Of a stretch of 48,523 bases of DNA, positions 1 through 7,929 are shown one piece after another; positions within the stretch are counted from its first letter, which is position 1, and every line of letters starts with the position of its first letter. The stretch spans positions 1-48,523 of the IMG/VR virus record IMGVR_UViG_3300044701_000568; one strand, given 5' to 3'. The notes beneath the pieces are model-generated. The model ran no database searches. It saw nothing but the letters and a program-made list of their open reading frames with translations, and had not been told where the DNA came from. Source of the DNA: a virus. Made by a program: the position numbers and the translations under genes.

Positions 1-40
1 ATAAAAAAGACCTCCCTGTTATTTGGCAGGGAAGTCTTTA
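1..40 (-). terminator. Rho-independent terminator closing the host-gene cassette
   Basis: On the minus strand a 12-bp stem with one mismatch (arms around 6-18 and 27-39, loop 19-26) is followed by a run of six T. It lies about 30 bases after the hli stop codon, so it should end transcripts coming from the porin-petF-hli cassette. Confidence 0.85.
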
Positions 41-70
41 AGCGGCCGACGATATTCAGTTGTATTTATA

Positions 71-190
71 TCACCAAACGCCAGGGATGATCTGACCAGT
101 GGTGAAGTAAGTGCCGATAGCAATGACAAAACCAAGCATTGCCAGACGAGCATTGAGGATCTCTGCCTCAGGGGTGAATCCGAATTTCAT
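71..190 (-). CDS. hli: High-light-inducible protein (short Hli)
   Basis: A 39-residue Hli/Scp protein, the one-helix branch of the chlorophyll-binding superfamily. In cyanobacteria these sit in the thylakoid membrane and protect photosystems under light stress; phage copies are thought to keep photosynthesis going during infection. Residues 8-21 carry the signature order E-x-x-N-A-R-x-A-M-x-G-F (the usual NGR is NAR here), followed by one hydrophobic helix ending in PGVW. The start is supported by AGGAG seven bases upstream. It lies 19 bases after petF and is the last gene before the terminator at 1-40. It is probably co-transcribed with petF. It is shorter than the 67-residue hli at 600-803 and diverged from it. 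Confidence 0.88.
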   Translation of the reverse strand: MKFGFTPEAEILNARLAMLGFVIAIGTYFTTGQIIPGVW

Positions 191-209
191 AATAGTTCTC
201 CTAAATTAG

Positions 210-500
210 TTAAAGGTTTTCTTCTTGTTCAGTTAAAATTACACAATCGCTAACAGGATAAGCAACACAAGTGAGAATGAATCCCTCTTCCATTTGCTCA
301 TCATCCAAGAATGATTGCTCGCTATTATCTACAGTTCCACTGATAAGTTTACCAGCACAGGTAGAGCAAGCGCCAGCACGGCAGGAATAGGGAAGATCAA
401 TTCCTGCCTCGTCAGCAGCATCAAGAATGTATTGGTCATCAGGGCACTCAAAAGATTGTTCAGTGCCGTCAGGTGATTGAAGGGTAATATTAAATGCCAT
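210..500 (-). CDS. petF: Plant-type [2Fe-2S] ferredoxin
   Basis: A 96-residue ferredoxin of the cyanobacterial PetF type, a soluble one-electron carrier that takes electrons from photosystem I to FNR, ribonucleotide reduction, bilin reductases and other sinks. The cluster ligands are visible as C40-x4-C45-x2-C48 ([10 protein letters not shown]) and a fourth Cys in ILTCVAY near residue 78. Length matches the family (about 96-99). The ATG overlaps the TAA of the 28-residue upstream ORF (TAATG), so translation may be coupled; there is no clear Shine-Dalgarno of its own. A sigma70-like promoter at 564-592 would start RNA just upstream. PetF genes are known in cyanomyoviruses. Confidence 0.96.
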   Translation of the reverse strand: MAFNITLQSPDGTEQSFECPDDQYILDAADEAGIDLPYSCRAGACSTCAGKLISGTVDNSEQSFLDDEQMEEGFILTCVAYPVSDCVILTEQEENL

Positions 501-586
501 TAGTATGTTTCAGAAAGTTTTTCTACAGAGTATGCCAGCAAAACTAAAAAGCTGACACCAGTAATTGTAAACAGGATTTCAGTCAT
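500..586 (-). CDS. 28-residue single-pass membrane peptide, unknown function
   Basis: A short [23 protein letters not shown] followed by VEKLSETY: one hydrophobic helix (residues about 4-20) with a charged tail. Its TAA overlaps the petF ATG by one base, which argues that it is translated. Size and topology resemble the tiny subunits of photosystem II and cytochrome b6f, but I do not recognise it as any of them (it does not match PetN, PsbM or PsbN as I know them). A TTGACA element (587-592) lies just upstream of its ATG with a matching -10 inside the ORF, so RNA from that promoter would not contain its start codon; only read-through RNA could make it. Confidence 0.5.
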   Translation of the reverse strand: MTEILFTITGVSFLVLLAYSVEKLSETY

Positions 587-592
587 TGTCAA
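564..592 (-). promoter_or_regulatory. Sigma70-like promoter for petF-hli
   Basis: Minus strand TTGACA (592-587), 17-base spacer, TACAAT (569-564). The predicted start near 557 is about 55 bases before the petF ATG and inside the 28-residue ORF. Confidence 0.6.
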
Positions 593-599
593 TCAATTG

Positions 600-803
600 T
601 CAGAAGATGCCGAAAAAGAGTTTGCCAGTGCCAATATAAGAAACGAGCCCAGCAATAATACCGACCATAGCCCAGCGTCCATTATACATCTCCGTAGTTT
701 GCATTGGGGTCATCAGACCTTTGCGATTGTATTCCTGATAGACCATCTCAGGTTCTTTGGCGAACATGTTCATTTGTCCATGTTCATTAGTCGTTACAGT
801 CAT
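600..803 (-). CDS. hli: High-light-inducible protein (long Hli)
   Basis: A 67-residue Hli/Scp protein. The C-terminal half has the full family motif EMYNGRWAMVG followed by a hydrophobic helix and the typical ending SYxxTGK...GIF. The N-terminal 35 residues are a polar extension. In cyanobacteria the family binds chlorophyll or carotenoid and protects photosystem II during assembly and high light. Two starts are possible: ATG at 803 (chosen) and an ATG at 773 preceded by GGA. A sigma70-like promoter at 831-860 fits either. It lies between the 117-residue membrane protein and the 28-residue peptide in the same direction. Confidence 0.93.
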   Translation of the reverse strand: MTVTTNEHGQMNMFAKEPEMVYQEYNRKGLMTPMQTTEMYNGRWAMVGIIAGLVSYIGTGKLFFGIF

Positions 804-830
804 TATCGTTTTATTACGAAGTGTTACAAT

Positions 831-860
831 AGTATATAGGTGAAGGGGGAGTCTTGTCAA
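831..860 (-). promoter_or_regulatory. Sigma70-like promoter for hli
   Basis: Minus strand TTGACA (860-855), 18-base spacer, TATACT (836-831). The -35 box overlaps the stop codon of the preceding membrane-protein gene. The predicted start is about 20 bases before the hli ATG at 803. Confidence 0.65.
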
Positions 861-1210
861 CCCCCCCTGTCAGGAGATTCTAATTGTTTTCTTTTCCTTA
901 CTTGCTTTGCACTCCAAGCAGCGAATGCCATGATAGCAAAGTAGAATAGGTAGTCATCAATCATAACCAAAAAGAAAATAATAGATCCACCTATCCTCAA
1001 ATAGTCCGGCATCGGAATCTTAGTAAAGATCCAACGAACCTGTTTCTCGAAGAGAAAGTATAGTGGTATGAGTGCAGTGACTACAAACTCACTATACGGA
1101 ACTACGAAATACAGAGAGAGCAATACAAAGATTGGAAAGTATTGTCTCTCTGGTATCCTCTTCAAGTATGAAATATATAAATCAATTGATCTCTTGAAGA
1201 GTTTTTTCAT
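857..1210 (-). CDS. Membrane protein of unknown function
   Basis: A 117-residue protein with two or three strongly hydrophobic stretches (about residues 25-52 and 72-98) separated by a basic segment, and a Lys/Arg-rich C-terminus. There is no signal peptide and no motif I recognise. It starts six bases after the porin stop, so it is very probably in the same transcript. Its position among photosynthesis-related genes suggests a role in the host envelope or thylakoid, but this is inference. Confidence 0.7.
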   Translation of the reverse strand: MKKLFKRSIDLYISYLKRIPERQYFPIFVLLSLYFVVPYSEFVVTALIPLYFLFEKQVRWIFTKIPMPDYLRIGGSIIFFLVMIDDYLFYFAIMAFAAWSAKQVRKRKQLESPDRGG

Positions 1211-1216
1211 GTTCTA

Positions 1217-2680
1217 TCAGAACGTGAACTTGGTCTGGATTACACCACCCCACTTGCTGCTGTCCTGGTAACGCTGATTGTTTTCAACGTAGAACAGAGC
1301 GGGAGTGATGCTGATGTTGTCGGTAACTTGGAACTTGTAGAAGAACTCAAGCATCGTAGCATCAGATACACCAACGGTTTCAGCAGAAGGTGCTTGACCG
1401 ACAGCAATACCAGCGGTATTACCAGCAACAAAAGCATCTGCCCACTGAAGACCAACGAACCACGAATCGGAATCAGTGGCATCAGTAGCACCAGGAGCAC
1501 CACTTACGAAATTATATCCGTAACCAGCACTGACAGAAGGAACCCAACCAGATTCAGAAGGTTGCCAATAAGCATTAAGAGCAATGGCATTAGACTCCTG
1601 ACCATCTACCAGGGCACCATTGGCACCTAGTAGACCGTTGTAGGAGCGAGGACGGGTGCCCTCAGAACCGTAACGATAACCAGCACCAACACCCCAGTTA
1701 GATCCTTTGTAACCAACTTGAGCAAGGAAGTTCAGAGCACCATCAGAATCAAAGACACCAGTGGAGCTATCATCACCTTCTTGAGCAACATAGTTTAGAC
1801 CAGCAATGAATCCACCTTTGCCGACATACTGAGCACCAACACCAGCACCAGTTGCCTTGTTATAGACACCAGGAGCACCAGCAACTTGGAAGAAGTCAAG
1901 GATTTCCGACTTATAAGCAGAAGGAACCCATGCCATCTCAGTATTACGGACCTTAGCACCAGCAGTCAGGGTCACACTATCACTCACAGGGAACTGATAG
2001 TAGAGACGATCAAGAACGACTTGATCAGCAGTAGATTCTGCCTTGTCCAATTTGAACAGGGAAGAGCTAGTGCTGAAAGGATCAGTGCTGAAGTTACCAG
2101 AACGCAGACGAGTGCGAAGGAGATCCTTACCACTGAAACTGGTGTCAAAGTTCAGACGGACATCATAATTAAATGCGGTGTTGCCAACGTTTCCACCAGC
2201 ATTAGTTTCAAGTCCAGGAACTCCACCCAGAACAAAGGTTGCTTCACCCTTCAGTTTGGTAGTGGTAGAGAATTGAGTTGCCTCAAGTTGACCTACCTTT
2301 GCTTCCAAACCATCCACACGACCCTTGAGAACAATCAGTTCTTGTTCAAATTCAACAAGAAGTTTACGCAGTTCATCGGTAGTTTCGGTTACACGATCCA
2401 AGCAAGCATTGAGAAGTGCTGCTGCCTCAAAACGAGTCATTGCCTTACCACCACCATAGGTGCCGTTAGGATAACCAGCAACGCAACCATAACGGGATAC
2501 GAGATTGCTGAGTGCCTGATACGCCCAGTCGGTAGGTTGAACATCAGAGAATTGACTGATGCTTGTGACTTGCTCTGACGAAGCATACTGATTTACATCA
2601 GTAAGATTAAGTTCTGCTGCCATAGATGCGGTAGGAATGACCGAAACCGCACCGGCAACAATCAGAGATTGTAGTTTCAT
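1217..2680 (-). CDS. Cyanobacterial outer-membrane porin (SLH domain plus beta-barrel, Som/iron-uptake porin type)
   Basis: A 487-residue protein with the full plan of cyanobacterial porins. A signal peptide of about 22 residues ends in SMA-AE. An S-layer-homology domain follows (about 45-100, FSDVQPTDWAYQAL...GYPNG...TRFEAAALLNACL), then a coiled coil (about 100-135) and a long beta-rich domain of alternating polar and apolar residues with the terminal Phe (TKFTF) expected of outer-membrane barrels. In cyanobacteria the SLH domain anchors the porin to peptidoglycan and the barrel passes ions and small nutrients. It is full-length and intact. A near-consensus promoter sits at 2747-2775. It heads the cassette running to petF and hli. 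A host-derived porin is unusual in a phage. Confidence 0.92.
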   Translation of the reverse strand: MKLQSLIVAGAVSVIPTASMAAELNLTDVNQYASSEQVTSISQFSDVQPTDWAYQALSNLVSRYGCVAGYPNGTYGGGKAMTRFEAAALLNACLDRVTETTDELRKLLVEFEQELIVLKGRVDGLEAKVGQLEATQFSTTTKLKGEATFVLGGVPGLETNAGGNVGNTAFNYDVRLNFDTSFSGKDLLRTRLRSGNFSTDPFSTSSSLFKLDKAESTADQVVLDRLYYQFPVSDSVTLTAGAKVRNTEMAWVPSAYKSEILDFFQVAGAPGVYNKATGAGVGAQYVGKGGFIAGLNYVAQEGDDSSTGVFDSDGALNFLAQVGYKGSNWGVGAGYRYGSEGTRPRSYNGLLGANGALVDGQESNAIALNAYWQPSESGWVPSVSAGYGYNFVSGAPGATDATDSDSWFVGLQWADAFVAGNTAGIAVGQAPSAETVGVSDATMLEFFYKFQVTDNISITPALFYVENNQRYQDSSKWGGVIQTKFTF

Positions 2681-2746
2681 ATATGTGTAGTACTAAACAA
2701 CTATTGGACTCTTGCGAGTAATTGAGGCGTGAGTCACAACATAGGT

Positions 2747-2775
2747 AATATAGGATAGAAGAGTTGGATTGTAAA
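2747..2775 (-). promoter_or_regulatory. Sigma70-like promoter for the porin cassette
   Basis: Minus strand TTTACA (2775-2770), exactly 17 bases, TATATT (2752-2747); five of six matches in each box. The predicted start near 2740 leaves a leader of about 60 bases before the porin ATG. Confidence 0.75.
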
Positions 2776-2783
2776 GGGGGCTT

Positions 2784-2805
2784 GTGCCAGTTTGTTTACT
2801 GGCAC
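2784..2805. other. Perfect inverted repeat between divergent genes
   Basis: Eight-base perfect arms GTGCCAGT (2784-2791) and ACTGGCAC (2798-2805) with a six-base loop lie between the divergent porin and structural genes. Neither side has a T-run, so it is not a standard terminator. It could be an operator or an insulating RNA hairpin. Confidence 0.5.
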
Positions 2806-2812
2806 GACATAC

Positions 2813-2820
2813 CTAAATAC
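2813..2820 (+). promoter_or_regulatory. Possible late promoter (CTAAATAC)
   Basis: CTAAATAC about 28 bases before the ATG of the plus-strand structural gene, at the distance seen for the TATAAATA elements elsewhere in the window. The first base departs from the T4 consensus. Confidence 0.45.
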
Positions 2821-2847
2821 TCAATAGGGTAATAGTAAAAAATACAA

Positions 2848-5800
2848 ATGGCAAAGATCTTTGCGAAATTTGGAGCAGTTAGAGACGAAAATCTCAATGA
2901 TTTAACATCTGGTGAAGTAGCATTAAACATTCTGTTGAACAGAATTAAAGGTGGTGCTGAAAGTTTTACATCAGCAGATTTAGAATTAATCAGAGGTTTG
3001 TTTAGCACTAACGTTACCTCAGGAACTCTTGACTCAGCTGCTGATGCAACTGTAACTGTAACTGGATCAAACGGATTGCAAACTGTCTATGATCCTTTAA
3101 TTACCCTAGCAAATAGATTCGATAGAGCTTATTTTACTACATCAGAACCATATTTTCTTGGCGGTGATGGACCAACCGCTAGATATTTCGACAACAATCA
3201 AATCATTAGATCTGGTGCTGGAGCGACAACAAATTTCTTAGGATTTAATCAGGTTTTCGATACCGAAGATGGTAGAGTAATACCAAATCCAGCTACAGGA
3301 ATAGAACTAGCATCTGATGTAGATAATTTTTGGGAAGAAGGAGATTTTTATTATGGAAATAAAATTAGAAATAAACTTCTCAGTGCATACGGTGGTGTAG
3401 AATGGACTGGGTATTTTAAACCAACAGTGACAGGAAACTGGTCATGGGTTATAAACACTACTGGTTATGTAAAAGTAGAGTTTGATAACAGAGAAGCACC
3501 AAGTAAAGGATTTACTTTTAATCCATCGACAGGAACATTCAAACTTAATGATACTGACTTCAGAAATCCACAAGGATTGACAACTCTAGTTGACCAAACT
3601 AAGTTATCGGATGCTGGTATACCAATATCTGCTAGTATTTCAGGAAACATAACCAATGCTACAGACAAAGGTGTAAATTATGGAAGATTTGGATCAGGAG
3701 GAACTGCTTTTCTGAGTCAAACTACAACTGGGTCGGGAATTTATTTTAATATTGGTAGAGATATTGCAAATGGAAATCTAGTTATTACATCTACATTTCC
3801 CACAACTGGTGGCATTGATGGATATAATGTTGGAGATACATTTACCATAAGTGGATCATTAGTTGGACAAACTGGCAATGATATAACATTAACACTAACA
3901 GATGTTGGTGGATATTATATTTTCAATAGTGTTACTAATCAACAGTTGGGAACAGCAACAATAGGAACAAATAGAGAATTAACTATTAACTTAGGAGATT
4001 TAGTAGCATACGAAGCATATAAATTTAGGATATCATTCTTTATCGATGAAGATTCTGTTGATAAAATGAATGAGATTCAGGTCAGTGGTCCAATCATAAA
4101 GCAAATTATTTTTGATAGAAGACCTCCGGATGTCACTACAACCACATCATCTGCATATGACTTCGACTACAAATATCTTTACGGAGATAGATACTTTGAT
4201 TTTTATAATATTGGAGACTTCAAAAAATTTATAGACTCTTCTATCTCTTCAGGGGGAAGCAGAATAGGCAATAAAAGAGCAGTTGGAGATACAACATCGT
4301 CAGCAGAAGGTAGTCCTGGTGACAAGTATGCAGCACTTCTTAATCTGAATCCAGTAGTTTCATATTACCAAGCACCACTAACAACCTCAGCTGAAGAATT
4401 AATTACAATTAGAACTGGAAATGTATCCAGTTTGACTAGAAATATAGTTCTAGGAAACACCAACCCAACGAATGGGCAACTGCTCCCAAACAAAACTGAA
4501 AATATAGAGATAGGAAACTATGTCGTAGGACCAGGAATACCAATTGGTAGTAGAGTTGTATCAGTAACAATAAATGATTCCGTACTAATTGATAGAACAC
4601 CAACATCAACTACGACTTCAGCAACTTTAAATTTTATTCCACACAAAGGTCTAGTTGGATTTGGTAAAGGAGGATACTATACAGGAAGTGCATCAAATGC
4701 AGATGGATTTGCTTTAGGTCAAAGAGCATTAAGTTCCCTTTCCATAAAATCTGGTTCAGTAATTAATCTAGCAGAAGCAGGAAGTTCGTATGGAAATTTC
4801 TCAAAAGTTATTGGAACTGGATCATTAGGATACCAAACAAATTCCAGTGGATCTAATGCTGTAATTAGCGTAGCAAGAAATCAATTTGGTGCATTAACAT
4901 TTACAATTGTCAATGGAGGAACTGGATACAGTAATTATGATTTGATTACCATTGCAGGAAATTATATTGGTCAACCTGGAAATGATTTAACTTTAGAAAT
5001 TGTCGCATTAAATGATACATTCATTGTAGGAAGACCTGAATATGTGATCAAACCTGGACAAATATTTAAACACGCAGATCTTCCAGCAAGTTCTAAGATA
5101 CAATATACTGATAAATTTACAAACCCAAGTATTAATATCACGAGAACATTTAACGATACTCAAATAATTAAAAGATTATATTCTGCAAGTAATAAAGATA
5201 CCACATATGCTCTAAGCAATAATACAATATTATGGAAAACAAAATTAGTAAACGATTCTGAAATCACAACATTATACAGTGGAGCAAATCCAGGATTAAA
5301 CAAATATTGGTTCATCTATCAGACATTCGGATTAAACAACGATGCCCTAGGTGGATATTGCACTGGAGTATTTGATGCAAGAATAGAACAAAAACTGTCA
5401 ATTATTAATGTAGCAGACGGCAGTGGTAGTGGTTATGTTAGTAATGTGTTACCGGTAGGTGCATCACCAACTCCAGCAACAACCACCACATTAAGCGGTT
5501 CTGGTTTCGGTATGAAAGTATGGTATAAAGCTGCTGGAAATATTACTTATGTTTGGATGGCAGAACCAGGACAAAATTATGAAGCCGGAGACAGAATACA
5601 AATTAATGGTGGAAATAATAATGCTAGATATACAGTTGGATATCCAAACATCACCAGTAATACAATCACATTTAGAGTAAGCGGTTCAGAAATTGAGTTC
5701 AGTAATAATGGATCTGCTGTTAGTGGATACTACGCACACTTATTCCCATCGTTAGCATACAATTCACCAACTAATGATGTTAATGATCTAGTAGGTGAAG

Positions 5801-6342
5801 TAAGAATTTCTAGTGTAGAATACCCAATTCTAGGCAGCGAAAATCCTAGTTCTCTTGGAACCTACCTAGACACTGCAGCTTTAGTTACTCTACAACATGA
5901 ATCTGGTGGTTCAAATGCTGTTCAAAATAACGAAATCAGTTATGTTGATAGTGTAGTAACTAGAATTACATTCACACCTCCTGCATCACCAAATCAAAAC
6001 AAAGAAGTGTGCTTTAGACCAACAGACACCTCTCCACCATTTGCAGCAACATCAAGTGGGTTAACTACATCAAATGAAGTTAAGATGGTTCTGTCATTCA
6101 CTAGTAGTGGTCTTGCGAATGCAGGAACATTCAATCCCGGTAGATTAACTTACGACAATATAACTTTAAACACAAACAGATCCTTAAATGAAGTGGCACT
6201 AGTAAGTAATCCTCTTCCACAGGATATTATATCAGGTTATATTCCGATTACATGCGGCAAAGCTGGTGGAGGAACAGAACAATTTTATCTTCTGCTAGGA
6301 AATACTTATAGTTCAGGTGATGGAGCAGTTGTATCAGGTTAA
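2848..6342 (+). CDS. Large virion structural or fibre protein with PA14-like segment
   Basis: 1164 residues, rich in Asn, Ser, Thr and Gly and low in Cys, as is typical of phage fibres. The N-terminal 100 residues are helical (DLTSGEVALNILLNRI). Residues about 165-215 (EWTGYFKPTVTGNWSW) resemble the start of a PA14-type carbohydrate-binding fold. Later there are several copies of the Gly-rich module (GGTGYSNYDLITIAG, GQNYEAGDRIQINGG) shared with the minus-strand fibre genes. This is the only large gene on the plus strand in the first 26 kb. It converges with the next gene and overlaps it by nine bases. A CTAAATAC element upstream suggests late expression. The exact virion position cannot be read from the sequence. 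Confidence 0.8.
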   Translation: MAKIFAKFGAVRDENLNDLTSGEVALNILLNRIKGGAESFTSADLELIRGLFSTNVTSGTLDSAADATVTVTGSNGLQTVYDPLITLANRFDRAYFTTSEPYFLGGDGPTARYFDNNQIIRSGAGATTNFLGFNQVFDTEDGRVIPNPATGIELASDVDNFWEEGDFYYGNKIRNKLLSAYGGVEWTGYFKPTVTGNWSWVINTTGYVKVEFDNREAPSKGFTFNPSTGTFKLNDTDFRNPQGLTTLVDQTKLSDAGIPISASISGNITNATDKGVNYGRFGSGGTAFLSQTTTGSGIYFNIGRDIANGNLVITSTFPTTGGIDGYNVGDTFTISGSLVGQTGNDITLTLTDVGGYYIFNSVTNQQLGTATIGTNRELTINLGDLVAYEAYKFRISFFIDEDSVDKMNEIQVSGPIIKQIIFDRRPPDVTTTTSSAYDFDYKYLYGDRYFDFYNIGDFKKFIDSSISSGGSRIGNKRAVGDTTSSAEGSPGDKYAALLNLNPVVSYYQAPLTTSAEELITIRTGNVSSLTRNIVLGNTNPTNGQLLPNKTENIEIGNYVVGPGIPIGSRVVSVTINDSVLIDRTPTSTTTSATLNFIPHKGLVGFGKGGYYTGSASNADGFALGQRALSSLSIKSGSVINLAEAGSSYGNFSKVIGTGSLGYQTNSSGSNAVISVARNQFGALTFTIVNGGTGYSNYDLITIAGNYIGQPGNDLTLEIVALNDTFIVGRPEYVIKPGQIFKHADLPASSKIQYTDKFTNPSINITRTFNDTQIIKRLYSASNKDTTYALSNNTILWKTKLVNDSEITTLYSGANPGLNKYWFIYQTFGLNNDALGGYCTGVFDARIEQKLSIINVADGSGSGYVSNVLPVGASPTPATTTTLSGSGFGMKVWYKAAGNITYVWMAEPGQNYEAGDRIQINGGNNNARYTVGYPNITSNTITFRVSGSEIEFSNNGSAVSGYYAHLFPSLAYNSPTNDVNDLVGEVRISSVEYPILGSENPSSLGTYLDTAALVTLQHESGGSNAVQNNEISYVDSVVTRITFTPPASPNQNKEVCFRPTDTSPPFAATSSGLTTSNEVKMVLSFTSSGLANAGTFNPGRLTYDNITLNTNRSLNEVALVSNPLPQDIISGYIPITCGKAGGGTEQFYLLLGNTYSSGDGAVVSG

Positions 6343-7929
6343 TGGATCAGATCCTGCTCCAGTTCCATTATCATTACCAATATCTTTAGTGAGACAAAGA
6401 CTGTAAAACTCTCCATCAATTATACAATCAATTTTGTGTGTAAATCTATACTTCTGTGTATCTATTGCATAAACTTGTGCATTTGATATACCATAATCAG
6501 ATAGATCTAAACGTCTTTGAGTTCCTGAAAGAATTTGAACTCCAGAAAAATACTCACCTGGAGTTCTAGTATTTCCACTAGCAATTTCTATGTATCCATT
6601 GGATGTATCTCCAATACTTAGATTTCCAATTTGCATTTCTTGAGCACTGGCAGATCTAGGAAGATTTGTAATGGGATTCCGCAAAACTTGATACTCCAAG
6701 ATATCAGGTGGTCCCGCAAGTAATGACCATGGCTGTGTATTATCAGAATATGCCCTGAGTTTTGTAATTACAGGTGGATCAACAATAATACTAGAAGCAT
6801 CTTTATTTAAAATATATACACCGGGACTAGTATCCTGAAATAAATCGGATACTTCCGAATTAAATATATCAGTATCTGTAGTTGTTATTACACCCTCACT
6901 TCCAATTTCAGTTACATCAAATAAATTATCTTCGCTAGTCAAGAATTTCTTTTGTCTAAAGAAATTAGCATTATCAAGATATGATTCTAAGTCATCAAAA
7001 TTATCACCAAATGTTCTATTTAATGCTCCACTAGTGAATGTAAAAAACTCGTCTTCAAATACAGGTCTCGCAAGATTCTCTAAATTTTTCTTATTTGTTG
7101 CATTTGATCTCTCAAATATAATATTTTTTGTTGCTAATTCTGAGGTATTAAATCTAAGTTGTTGAATTAATTGAGTTCTACTATAATTTCTACCTACTCT
7201 AAATGTAGTTACGGCATCAGAGAATACAATATAGTATGTCTGGTCGAAAGATACTTGATCCCCAGTCAATACTGTGGGGAATGGAAAAAATTGACTGGTG
7301 CTGTATGGAAAGTAGTCGGTTGGAGCACCAATATCTCCAACCTGAACAAATTCACCTGGATCATTGACATCCTCAAATCCCAGACTTGGATTATTAGGAT
7401 CTATAAGTTCAAGTTTTTGTTTATATCCAACATCAAATATTCTAAGTTGAGTTGTGCTAGAATATTGAGCACGATAAAATTTTTGATTAAGTGCTGTAGC
7501 TACATTAGCAAATAAAGTTCCTTCTAAAGAAACATAAACTTCTGTTTGAGTAAAAGTTACCTGAGGAATTCCATGAGCACCGCTATAAGTTATAACAAGG
7601 GCATCTTGTTGTGCATCTAATAAGTTTCTAGTAATATTAAATATCGATTGAGCAACTCTAAGTTTTACTGGATCTCCATTGCCAAATGTTGCTAGTTTAT
7701 CTCTTTGTTCAAATACAGTTCCAGCATCAGGATCTGATGGGTTAGTAGCGGTAGAGAATACATCCCCAGGTTTAAATATTAATCTTGTTATGTTTGTAGT
7801 ATTTCCAGCAAACACTTGTAAGTCAGCTGGAATAGTAACACCATCAGCAAGATTTTCAAATATTTTATTAGCATCTTCTGCTTCAAATAAGTTTAAAGTT
7901 CTTACAAACCCTTGATTAAGTAATGCCAT
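6334..7929 (-). CDS. Virion structural protein, probable fibre or baseplate component
   Basis: 531 residues without transmembrane segments or recognisable enzyme motifs. Beta-rich, with frequent Phe-Thr-Asn segments such as FFTFTSGALNRTFGDNFDDL. It is the last of five tightly packed minus-strand structural genes, starting with no gap after the stop of the 1641-residue gene, so it is probably translated from the same late messages. It lacks the Gly-rich module of its neighbours. Its 3' end overlaps the convergent plus-strand gene by nine bases. Function is inferred from neighbourhood and composition only. Confidence 0.72.
   Translation of the reverse strand: MALLNQGFVRTLNLFEAEDANKIFENLADGVTIPADLQVFAGNTTNITRLIFKPGDVFSTATNPSDPDAGTVFEQRDKLATFGNGDPVKLRVAQSIFNITRNLLDAQQDALVITYSGAHGIPQVTFTQTEVYVSLEGTLFANVATALNQKFYRAQYSSTTQLRIFDVGYKQKLELIDPNNPSLGFEDVNDPGEFVQVGDIGAPTDYFPYSTSQFFPFPTVLTGDQVSFDQTYYIVFSDAVTTFRVGRNYSRTQLIQQLRFNTSELATKNIIFERSNATNKKNLENLARPVFEDEFFTFTSGALNRTFGDNFDDLESYLDNANFFRQKKFLTSEDNLFDVTEIGSEGVITTTDTDIFNSEVSDLFQDTSPGVYILNKDASSIIVDPPVITKLRAYSDNTQPWSLLAGPPDILEYQVLRNPITNLPRSASAQEMQIGNLSIGDTSNGYIEIASGNTRTPGEYFSGVQILSGTQRRLDLSDYGISNAQVYAIDTQKYRFTHKIDCIIDGEFYSLCLTKDIGNDNGTGAGSDPLT

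Noticed and set aside
1886-2578. 230-codon plus-strand ORF in the porin gene
   Set aside because: It is the complement of the porin, which has complete domain structure, signal peptide and promoter.
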